Source: Cudoniella acicularis
Lineage: Eukaryota > Ascomycota > Leotiomycetes > Helotiales > Helotiaceae
Assembly (NCBI GenBank): GCA_013054445.1
Contig: JAAMPI010000291.1
Location: 1-45,065, forward strand
Direction of reading: 5' to 3'
DNA: 45,065 bases
Part shown: piece after piece, positions 33,001 through 43,304 of the stretch
Position numbering within the stretch: position 1 is the stretch's first letter
How the letters are laid out: the number at the start of each line of letters is the position of its first letter
Translations under genes and position numbers: made by a program
The notes under the pieces: generated by a model
Databases searched by the model: none
Seen by the model: the letters and a program-made list of their open reading frames with translations, nothing else
Told to the model about the DNA's origin: nothing

Positions 33001-33420
33001 CCAATTGTGTGGTGTCTTGTACGAAGGTATATATCGATACGAGGGAGGGAGAAAAAGAAAAGAAACATGGGGGTTTGAACGCGGGAAGTGTGGTGGTAAT
33101 CAAGTTTCTGCGGACGCCTTGAAGCCTCAGGTATTATGACCTCAGGCACACTACGTAGCCGTGATAGGTCAACCAAGCGCGTTCAGCTGTAGGAGTGTGT
33201 CTTCGCAGCAGCTTCCATGATCATTGTCATTCGCGATTATATTCTTGGTTTTGCCATCAAGATCACCATAACTTATTGAATCATGGAGAATTGCAAATAT
33301 CCATCCTTGAGGTAACGAAAACCATCCCAAGAGGTCGACGTCTTTTGGGACCTCCTTCGACCTTCAACGCCTCGGTCAACTTCGCTGCGTGTATCCTCGG
33401 AACCCTATGGAACAGCCAGA
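27099..33420. other. 6.3 kb without a convincing gene
   Basis: Many short frames lie on both strands, none with a recognisable domain, a plausible splice pattern or conservation cues. The largest are at 28630-28968, 29643-29984, 30000-30494, 30847-31215 and 32546-32914, all minus strand. The last has a CEICGQAF string that hints at zinc binding but too little to call. A three-copy 11-bp repeat lies at 31969-32001. Decayed genes or non-coding transcripts could be hidden here. Confidence 0.4.
31969..32001. repeat. 11-bp tandem repeat, 3 copies
   Basis: Three perfect head-to-tail copies of GTCAGACCTCC. It is a short minisatellite in a gene-free stretch. Confidence 0.9.
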
Positions 33421-35447
33421 ATGCAGAGGATGGCGGAGCGCAATGTTACGATCAACATCTGGACAGCTCGAGTTATACCATTGATACTGGCTGGTATTGT
33501 TGGCTATGCGACCTATGTGCTCGTTGCACTGCTTTGTGGTAGGTCAACCTGCTCACTGCCGTCGTGTTTCACTGACAATTTGTAGTCAATTACCTCTTAG
33601 TCAAGCATGATGACCAAAGGGCTGCAATACCCATTATCGTTATATACTTCATTCTATTCACGCTTATGACGGTCTCTTTTCTGCGACTATTCTATACTAC
33701 CACTTTCGATCCACCCTATGTGCCTCTCGGGCCCACTGCAATTCGAGACGGGAAAGAGAGAGGTAAACTTCGTGAGGAGGAGGATGGCATTGGTACTGGT
33801 GAATACAACTCGGGGAACGCTAAAGATGACCCAGACTCCCCTGGTCTCGAGCTATTCTACACCAAAGATGTGTTTGTTTGTGAACCAGACGGGAGGCCCA
33901 TCTGGTGCTCACACTGTACAAATGTAGGATTAGGACTCTCTTCCCTAGCCAAGAAAGTTATGGCGTGGTAGCCTGCTGACTGGGAAATTTTAAGTGGAAA
34001 CCGGATAGAACTCACCACGACAGTGCATCAGGTCGCTGTATTCGAAAGATGGATCACTTTTGCCCTTGGTAAGATATTGAAAGCCCTCTAATTTGATTCT
34101 AAATCTTGCTTATACCTCTTTTTTGCAGGGTCGGTGGTCCTGTTGGCGAAAATAATTTCAAATTTTTCATCCAGTTCACCTGGTGGACTGCGCTCTACTG
34201 CCTTCATCTGTTAATAGTCATGGCAATCTATATTCACCAGCAGATTGTTTCGCCGGTATGGTTTCTTTGGATTTCAGTCCCACAACTAGCTTTGAAGGTT
34301 TTTTACTCGTCAACGTAAACTAATTTTAATTTATGCAGGTTGAATCCTTGAATAGTCATTTTGCCGCGATTCTGGCTCTGTTAGTACTCACTTGATTAAG
34401 CCATCGTGTTCTCTGCTGATTACGAACCGAAATAGCGCTGCTTTCTTCTTTCTGTTCACATCGAGTATGACTGGTGGTTCGATCGACCTCGCTCTCAGAA
34501 ATCTCACAACCGTTGAAAGATTAGGAGCCAAGACGAAACTTTATACGCTCGCAATTAAAAAACCACCTTTGGAAGAACTGGTCCGCATTAGTCCATACAT
34601 GGTTCAGAACGCCACGTATCGTGAAATCACTTATCCACTCGGTGCTAATTCGATTGCCCATGAATCTCGCCCCTCTGCCATTCAGACTGAGAAGCCTGAA
34701 CCAGCTCAGCAGCTTTCCACTCAAGGTCAAATCCCTACGCTCACTTCATCAGGGGCCGGGTTGGAGTCAAATTTTCCTGGTACAGAGTTGTCACCTGGTC
34801 CAATGCAGCAAGTCGACCAACTAGGCATTGATACGTCCTCTGAGCAGACACCCACTGTTGCAACAGAAGAGCCATCATCAAGGGAAGTTCCGGGATCAAC
34901 CGACATTCCTGTAGAACAAATGTCAGGGACAGGGGCGGGTGCAACCGATTTCTCTGCCAGAGATATGCAGGCAACGAGAACCTTCGCGGTGCTGAGGATG
35001 CTTGACCAGGGCGATAATCCATGGGATTTAGGATCTGCTCTGCTAAACTGGAAGACTGTCATGGGGAATAGAGTGATTGACTGGTTTTTACCTAGCCGAA
35101 GTCCTTGTTCGAACCATGAGCAATCTTCAAGTCAATTCTCAATCGGTCCCAAAGTTGAAAAGTTAAAAGCAGCATATTACTTCACACAACCCAAAGATTT
35201 GCGAGAAAAAGGGCACCCAAAGTCTCGCAAAAGTCGATTTTCTAATCGGGAGGGGAAAATAGCCGGCGAAACCACTCAGGGGTCTACTCGAATCAATTTC
35301 TGGAAGCCAACTCGACAAGGTCACGAATCAAACAAAAATTCTTCTTCCAGTCGATCCGAAGACCAGATAAAGCTCGAAAACCTTAATGGGAATACCGTGC
35401 AGCCACAGCTATCGGTCACAAATAGGTCATCTCGCAATAACCAATGA
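33421..35447 (+). CDS. pfa5: DHHC-type palmitoyltransferase Pfa5
   Basis: Integral membrane protein S-acyltransferase that attaches palmitate to cysteines of target proteins. Six exons (33421-33538, 33586-33923, 33995-34068, 34129-34255, 34339-34379 and 34436-35447) encode about 569 residues. Two N-terminal membrane helices ([39 protein letters not shown]) precede [18 protein letters not shown], typical of the Pfa5 group. The Cys-rich domain follows ([28 protein letters not shown]), then two more helices and a TTxE-like element ([11 protein letters not shown]). The catalytic signature is DHFC with Cys175, a variant I recall in Pfa5 proteins. His160 is followed by Asp161 where DHHC proteins usually have a zinc-binding Cys. 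The long C-terminal tail is Ser/Pro-rich and disordered. The start could also be the ATG at 33430. Introns are short with normal signals. Confidence 0.9.
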
Positions 35448-37531
35448 TGCTTAAAATAGTAGCTCCTGAGTGATGAAGTCTTCCGCCTAGCTCTAAACAC
35501 AACTTTTAGTCTTGATACAACTACTACTGCTGTTAAAACTTTGGCGTACAACGGCTCGTGTTCTTTGGCGGTGTCATGTGCGTCGATGAGGTGGCGAGTG
35601 TGACACAGGAAGATACCAATAGTAGACTTTTTTTTTAATGATTATCCTCTCGCGAGAGCGAGCTCTTATACAGTTTAAATAATTCAACAATGGTGATAAC
35701 CTTAAATCCTTTCTCGGTGCGAGAGCCCAAGTCTTTGGTAGAATTTACATCCTTTCATAGACAGCCGCAAATAAGAGTAGGGGTTCTTCAAGGATTGTAT
35801 TTGCATCGTTGTTTGTAGTGTACTTGAAGGCGATTAGGATTAGTAGGGGTCGATTTGTCAGGGTTACTCGGTCTATCGCCCATGTACTTAAAACTGCTTG
35901 TCGTAACAGGAACGGTACCGTTGAGATGAAGAATTTCCAGATTTCCAGGGATTCGTTCCCGTCCCCTTTTTTGACAAGGCACCCTAGGCCTCAAAGCTTC
36001 GGAGCAAACCGATTTTTGGAGCCACTCAGCCTCAAACCTAAATTCTACTTCATCTCCTTGTGAAGCCTACAACTCTCTTGTCCTCGACGTATATCTGGGT
36101 TACAGAGCACTGATGTACGTGCGTCTGCGGAGCAACCCAGAACCGAAGCTCTGGCTCGATGTCTAAGCACTACCGGTACGTCAGCTAAAATCGGAAGCCA
36201 CTGATAAGAACCAACAACGAGTCTAGAGAACGCAGCTCTTTTACCTCTCAAACCACGTTGGTTTACATCGACGATGTGTCCGAACCTCGCCCAAGGGCTT
36301 GACCGAAAGTGCGAGCAAGGGGGAGAAGGGAACGTGAATTCGATACCTCCAAATTTCCTCCGTCAAGCAGAAATAAAATTTGCTCGGGCCTTCGAAGAAA
36401 ATCTATCGAAGCACGAATCTGAGCAAGCGAACTCCTCTAACTCTGGCCTCATCTCTCCTTCAATCTCGCACAGGTGTTGCCAGCCGCTACGTCCACACAA
36501 TCTCGAATCCCACTTCGCCGACTGTCTTCAGTTTCGGTGTAACGACGAATATAACTCCAAAGACACGCTGTACCTTGATGTATTCATCGCATTGGATATA
36601 CTTCTTGTCAATGGCGCCCATTAGTCCACGAGGGGATAGAAAAAAGTGATAGGAATGATGCTTCAGACCAGGAATGCAGTGAAGGAGACAAAATCAGGAC
36701 TCAGAAGGGGAGGAAATTATGGCTGGATTTCAGAATAAGCAATCCATCTGATAGGAGACGTGGCAAACGATGCAATCGACTCGTTATACGGAATGACGAA
36801 GAAAACTTGATGGAGACAAAACCTCGAATGGTGGACATGATCTTGGTCACTTGGCGGGAACCATTCAAGGGCTGCGGTGAAACAACTACACGACGAGAAC
36901 ACTATCAAGTGTTTCACCATCGACACCAAATGAGCTACTAATCTGATCGGTGTATAATATATCCGGATATACCTGGTTCAGGTCACCTCAGACATTCGTA
37001 CGGAATACGGTACTAGTATTGGTCTTATCATCGACACAGTCAAGGAATTAAGGATGAAATTAAATCAACGCAATCTAACCACGCAAATCTTTAATAACAC
37101 ACGACTATCCGAAACAAAATAACCCCCAAACTTGGCGACGACAGCTCAGGAACCAGGGGAAAGTGCCATACAACGCAATTAAATCAACGCAATCTAACCA
37201 AACAAATCTCCAGTAACACACGTCTATTCGAAGCAAACAACCCCAAAATCTTGGTAGTGACAGTTCGGCGACAACAGTTCAGCAGCTGGTGGAAAAGTGC
37301 TATGCACAATGCAAAGGAAAATAGCAAAATCATGAAGAAAATCAAAAGCAGAAACTCTGAGGCCAACATGGTCAATTTGCCCTCCTAACACGACCGAAAC
37401 ATCATGCTTCAGACCAACATCATCGCTCAATCTGCCCTACAACACATCAGTTCAAAATGTCCAAAAAACCATTCGGACGGTGTACAGTACCGATGAAGAA
37501 CAGTTCACCACAATTTGGTCATTACCAAAAA
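35448..37531. other. Intergenic with a local tandem duplication
   Basis: No supported gene. A 116-codon frame at 36274 (+) has no recognisable content. A degenerate direct repeat lies at 37058-37312. Confidence 0.45.
37058..37312. repeat. Imperfect 119-136 bp direct repeat (2 copies)
   Basis: Both copies start with AATTAAATCAACGCAATCTA (37058 and 37177). They continue in parallel through ACACACG(A/T)CTAT, CCCCAAA, TTGG and GACAG, ending near AAGTGCCATA / AAGTGCTATG. The second copy is longer through a small internal duplication (ACAGTTCGGCGACAACAGTTC). Confidence 0.75.
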
Positions 37532-37834
37532 TCAACTCTGGGTGCAATTAGAGCATCTCCTGTGACCACAATCGGGGCAGTCGTCTCCGTTCAAATCTGG
37601 AATGACTTCACGTCCACACTCATAGTCGCCGCCACAGCAATACCACCAGCCTGATGTGTCTGCGTCTATTTGTCCTGCATGCCGAGGAGCTCCTATACCT
37701 TGGAGTACTTCACAAGAATCACATTTTAAGTGTGAACAATCCGGACACACCTCGCCCCAAGGGTCAGGGTTGACTTCGCGGCCACAGCAGCAAATCCACC
37801 AACCATCCAGATCAGCATCGTTACAGAACGACAT
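37532..37834 (-). CDS. Tandem zinc-ribbon microprotein, 100 aa
   Basis: A single-exon frame of 100 residues made of two related modules. Module 1 has GWWICCCGREVNPD, then VCPDCSHLKCDSC. Module 2 has GWWYCCGGDYECGREVIPD, then DCPDCGHRRCSNC. Each starts with a Gly-Trp-Trp hook and offers CC, CPxC-type and CxxC cysteine pairs, suggesting one or two bound zinc ions per module, like RanBP2 or zinc-ribbon knuckles that bind protein or RNA. The second module has four extra residues (YECG). Small proteins with GWW(x)C-CPDCxHxxC modules occur in ascomycetes, but I know of no assigned function. There is no signal peptide. Cysteine periodicity and in-frame duplication are strong signs of a real gene despite its size. 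Confidence 0.75.
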   Translation of the reverse strand: MSFCNDADLDGWWICCCGREVNPDPWGEVCPDCSHLKCDSCEVLQGIGAPRHAGQIDADTSGWWYCCGGDYECGREVIPDLNGDDCPDCGHRRCSNCTQS

Positions 37835-40800
37835 GTTTGACCTGGTTATATGTCAGCAGGCGCTCTTAAAATCCCATTGTATAACCTACCTCTCTGTCGT
37901 CTACTCTACAGAAGTTATGTGTTAACGATGACGAGATCGTGCTGCTGTTGCGAGCTTGAAGATATGCCAGAAACGATCGCAAACTTGAGATAGGCAAGTC
38001 GACTATTCGGAGTGTTTTGCAGTTCTATGACTTTGTTCGGATGGTGAATCAGTCGATTGCTCTCCTCTTTGGACCCAACAGTATTGATTATATATATTAG
38101 GTCCATTCTATTGCTTCTCTCAAGAGCTCAACCCATCGTGCCCGACTCTTCAAGGCGACCAGTGTTCAAGATGCGTTATCCTGCAGTCCATCCTCACCGG
38201 GCAGCACGCCCATGGCTCTCTACGGTATCATGGCCGTGCGCAGGGAGGATGGCCACCAGTGACTGGGGATGATTGGTATTCAAGGTTGTGATAGAATGGC
38301 CCAGGCAAAGCTTTCGGACCCTGAAGACTTCATTGAGTGCTTGATTTCAGTCACTTCGAATGTTGTGACGCAATACAACATCTTCCTAGGGCAACGCTGT
38401 GGAGAGTGTGAATAGCCTCGGAGTGATTTTGGGCAGTGCAGGCCAGACATGCTTCAGAAGCATAATTCCCGTATTGCTATGTGCTGTTATGACTGAAGTT
38501 CGTCGCCTCACTTCTACCTCTGTAGAGGAGCTGACGGGCATTGACATGGACTCTTCATATCTGCGCCCGTATAGCGGTCACTATCACGAGGTTTCTCCTG
38601 GCCCTTCCACGGAACCGCCGAACCTCTGAAGTACATTCTCTTCTCTTCCTGGCTTCTACTGGCTTCTCGGATGGTCCTCAGGGCGAGATGGGGCTACAAG
38701 GAACGAGTCAACCCATGCTTAGTTTTCTTATTCTTTGGAATAGTGTCAAAAACCGTTGGAACCCCTCCAACCCAAAATGCAGCTTGTATCAACACCTCCT
38801 ATCCGAACAGGTATAGTCACTGGATAGTAACACTGCCTCTGCGAAAGTTACCGCGATGGTGCAGGTGTAAGAAGTCGGGACTTTCTAACTCGAATTGGAA
38901 TGAGGCTGTCGTTGTCCTTGAGCTCCAGCGGAATGGAACGTGCACCCATGGTCACACGACGATGCTAATGCCGCGGCTTCGGTATTCAGCGGTACACAGA
39001 TCAGAGAAGTGTCCCAGTGTGTCGGTACACACCTTGAGGTCAGGGCGACTGACGATAGCACAGAGTGTGTAATATTCCAGGTGTCTGGAGCATCAATTGT
39101 GGCTGACATCGAACGACAACTATGAGCTCAACCCCCAGCCTTGAACCAACCAAAGATCCACTTTCGGGAGACGTAGGAAGCTCGTTGTTCACGTTGGCTG
39201 TGGGCTCGCGGGCACGATGAGGCAGCCTACTGCTTTTCCTAAGGGTGGCACATAAAGGTTAGCCCGCAGGTCAATTACATCATCTGACATTTGCGCTCTG
39301 CTACCTACCATGATGAAGAGAGGGGCGAGAATAGTTACTTATGACCTTGCTGCAGCATTGGGTAACCTTGATTACGGCGTGCCCGAGTACTGATTCAATG
39401 GAGTAGGTCGTTATTGACTAAACATATCCCGGAACCACATTTTGGAAGCCTGATTTGAACGAGATGGACGTGGGTGCAGGTGTTTGTAGCAGTTGATGAA
39501 CTTCCCGAAGGATGACGGCGAGCAACAGCATTCGGCTGGTAATATTTGCGAGCACTCCTCAACTGGCGTCGTATATCTTCGCATGGTCGGTCCGACATGA
39601 ACGAGAGGGGTTCAACAAGGCTTGAAAATTCCCCATTGTCTGGTATCGGCAAGCATCGGGGGGAAGGACCGTGAGCAATGCCAATAGCCTTGTTTGCGTA
39701 CCCATTACTTTTGAATGTAGGTTGAAAAAAGGAGGGGCAAATAAGCATTTCAGAAGATTGAAGCGGGGGAATTGACACAATTAAACATGTTCGCATTTTA
39801 CAACTGTGGCTAAAACATATCAACTGGAATTCAGTCTGGCCCTGTTTAGAGCCTCAAAGCCCCTTAACTTGATGGTGTGGTCAAACAGCGGATGAACACC
39901 CCCAATCGTCCACTTGCATGGCCCATTGTGCAACCCTTCCAACAACTTTGGAAATGTGGCTCCCAGCTTTGGAAACATCACCTATCGTGAGATGCACCGA
40001 TTATTCAACAGGCCCTGCATGCCAGATCTGGAGCACACTGTGACTTATTTCTGCTTCTCATCCCACACCCGTTTCCCGTATTCTCGTCCCTGCAGACATT
40101 AACGACGATTCTTCTCAGCATTATTTCAAATTCTCAAATTTTCTTGCCTCGGTCGGCATCTGTTCCTTCCCCTTCTAATCTTCCCAACGCTCCTTCGATA
40201 ATGCCGATATGGCCGCGCGGTGTCCCTTCCGATCCAACCTGTTGTGCCGTTAGATCAGAATGATTCACTTGCGCTGAAAGTGTGTGTGGTATGAAAACCC
40301 ATTCAGCAACCAAACCCCCCACACACACCTGAAAGCCACCATTCTCATCACTTGCATGAAGTGGAGAGGAGTAAGAAATAACCCTGGCAGCAGAGGGGAA
40401 CCGACCAACAATGGAGCCAAAGCACAGTATCAAGTCGTTTTCGACTGACGAGAAAGAGCGGAGAAGCTCACTCAATAACAAAGAATCTACCTAGGCGCTT
40501 GACATGCGATTCTTACTTCGTGATCTTCAGAAAGCTCTATCATATGAAAAACACGATATGTACTTCCACCAAGACTAAAGAGCGTAGTAAGGTTGAGGAC
40601 ACCCTGTGCCGGTTTCGAAACAGTGTGATAAGAAAGACATAATAAATATTATCTACTTAATAAAATTGTCTGTTCAGCAATAATATTTAGACTCTCTGCT
40701 CACTTGAGCGAAAAACGGGTTCATTAAAGGCGAAAGTATTTTGCACTTCGCCATGACATCACACGACACCAAGTGCACCTCGCGTCGCGTGGAAAACTTC

Positions 40801-41089
40801 CAAATGCCAACCAACATTGAAAATACTGAACTGGCAGCGCACACTTGGGCACCAACACCACAATGCATCTTGTGATATGAAGCTACCCCTTTTCAAGACT
40901 ATTGACCTTAGCCGGTTGGCTCGACGCGACCAGCGCAGACGATCAAAGAACCGTGCTTGCTTTCAACCACCGCGTCAGGAGATATCAGTTTTGTCTGCCG
41001 TTCGCAAACTCTCTTGCCCCAGGTGTCGCGGTACAGTATCTTACGCAAGCTAGGTATTAACATCGTCCTTCGCTGAGACGGCGGATACC
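37835..41089. other. Gene-poor stretch with possible decayed frames
   Basis: No intact gene is supported. Candidates seen are overlapping plus-strand frames at 38399-39125 (one ends in DSTECVIFQVSGASIVADIERQL, which looks like the end of a small secreted-type protein but has no matching upstream exon), and a 142-codon minus-strand frame at 39395-39823 without a recognisable domain. The last few hundred bases are the rad30 upstream region. Confidence 0.35.
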
Positions 41090-43304
41090 ATGTTTTCCTC
41101 CCAACCTTTCCAGGCCTCTTCTCCATTATCTGGAGGGGAGCCCCATCGCAAGAACTCGCGCTTCACCTACAAGCATCTCGCCCAACTCGCTCTGTCATCT
41201 GCCATCTCCCCTCTTCGAGTAATTGCGCATGTGGACCTAGACGCATTTTATGCACAGTGCGAAATGGTTCGTTTGAGTGTTGCGGAGGACCAACCGTTAG
41301 CCGTTCAGCAGTGGTACCTGATCACTCCTTGCTACTCTGATCTCCAGCTAATAAGAAATCCAGGCAAGGTCTCATTGCCATCAACTATCCCGCACGTAAA
41401 TTAGGTCTCAACAGACATGTCACAATCACCGAAGCCAAGAAGCTCTGTCCGAATTTGATATGCCAACACGTTGCTACATGGAAAGAAGGGGATGAAAAAT
41501 GGGCCTACCATGATGACGCTTCCAAGAATATCTCAACGCACAAGGTCTCGCTCGATCCATATCGCCTCGAATCTAGGAGAATTCTTGCCTGTATAAAAGA
41601 AACTTTGCCGGCAAACTTCCAAAGGGTTGAAAAAGCAAGCGTAGACGAGGTTTTCTTGGATTTATCGGCTCAAATCCATGCCGTCCTTTTAGAACGCTAC
41701 AGTGAAATTTGCGGGCCTCCTCCATATGATGATCCAACGGAATATCTTCCTCTTCCAACTTCCACTGCGTTAGATTGGCAAGCCGACGCTCTTGTTGACT
41801 TAGATTCTGAAGAGACGGAGGAAGATGATCCTGATTGGGATGATGTGGCAATCTTGATTGGCTCAGAAATTGTGCGGACGGTTCGTGCTGCTGTACGAGA
41901 GAAGCTCAAATATACGTGCTCAGCTGGCATTGCTCAGAATAAAATGTTGGCAAAGCTCGGATCGGCACACAAGAAGCCAAATCAACAAACTGTTGTCAGG
42001 AACCGAGCTGTGCAACAGTTCCTTTCCGAGTTCAAATTTACTAAAATTCGAGGTCTAGGAGGCAAGCTTGGAGAACAGATAACATCCGCCTTCAACACTG
42101 ATACAGTGAAGGATTTGCTCCCCGTTTCTCTTGAACAGCTCAAACAGAAACTCGGTGATGATACAGGTGTCTGGGTCTATCAGATTATCCGTGGCAATGA
42201 TACGAGGTATGTATCTCAAAAGCCCTTTGTCTGATACTCCATCAGCATCATCTAGAAGTTGAAAGCTTTTGACTTTTACAGCCTCTTTGCAAGCCAAAAA
42301 GCCTTCAGGTTATTTTCCATAGCTAGCTAACTTTGATATTCGATAGTGAGGTTAATTCGCGAACACAAATTAAATCGATGTTGTCCGCAAAATCATTTAG
42401 GCCGAGTATCAACACCCCAGAACAGGCAAATCGCTGGTTACGCATTTTCGTTTCCGATATCTATTCGCGATTGGTGGAGGAAGGAGTCCTAGAGAACAAG
42501 AGACGCCCAAAAACAATGAATCTACACCATCGTCAAGGTGGCCAAACGAAGTCCCGTTCAGCCCCCATACCCCTTGGAAAGAAGATTGATGAGGGGGGCC
42601 TGTTCAACCTTGCGAGTTCACTCTTAGGTCAGATCATATTAGAGGGGAGGGTTTGGCCTTGTGCAAATCTCAGCCTCTCTGTCGGGGGATTCGAGGATGG
42701 AATCGTTGGCAATATGGGAATCGGAGCATTTTTGGTAAAAGGTGATGAAGCCAAAGCTCTGAACATGAATGGTCGACCTCCTCACGCATCCGAAACCGGT
42801 CCTGACAGACCAGAGAAGCGAAGACGTATCGAAATGTCCACGGGCATCGGGAGGTTTTTTAAAACGGATAGCACAGATGAGCATGATGATGAATTTGGCG
42901 CTCAATGCTTACCCGGCATGGATACGCCTCCGGCTGAAATTGAAAAGGCAGCGGCCAAGGGCGGGGAGACAGGAGAATCGACGTTGCCTCGCGAGGACGA
43001 GGCATCATCCAGAGTCCAGGAGCAGACCACCATATCGAGCGATCCTTCGGCCCAACGCCAGCGACACATCACCGATTATGTATGTGACCGATGCAACACG
43101 ACACTGGAATCTGCAGGTGCTTTACAGAATCATCAGGATTGGCACTTTGCGAAAGAATTGGAGGATGAAGAACGAGCGCGAGTTCGACCATCTTCCAACG
43201 TTTCCATCCAAAACAAGAAGTCAACAGGAGGCGGCTCTAATAGGAAGAAGAACGCACGCAATAACAAGGCAGAGAAAGGCCAAAGCAAGCTCGCCTTTGG
43301 ATGA
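41090..43304 (+). CDS. rad30: DNA polymerase eta (Rad30), Y-family translesion polymerase
   Basis: Nuclear translesion polymerase that copies past UV dimers. Exons 41090-41313, 41364-42206 and 42347-43304 encode about 674 residues, normal for filamentous fungi. The first splice recreates PLAVQQWQGLIAINYPARK. Catalytic acids are Asp49 (VDLDAFYAQCE) and Asp169/Glu170 (KASVDEVFLDL). The palm strand CSAGIAQNKMLAKLGSA and the helix-hairpin segment FTKIRGLGGKLGEQI are present. The little-finger domain starts near SEVNSRTQIKSMLSAKSF. The C-terminal tail carries a UBZ ubiquitin-binding zinc finger, Cys602-x2-Cys605-x12-His618-x3-His622 (YVCDRCNTTL...NHQDWH). The protein ends QSKLAFG, which looks like a shortened PCNA-interacting motif. 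An acidic insert (DSEETEEDDPDWDD) lies between the palm motifs. Introns are 50 and 140 bp. It appears intact. Confidence 0.95.

Noticed and set aside
38399..39125. Overlapping frames suggesting a small secreted protein
   Set aside because: No single frame joins a signal peptide to the cysteine-containing C-terminal piece with sensible introns.
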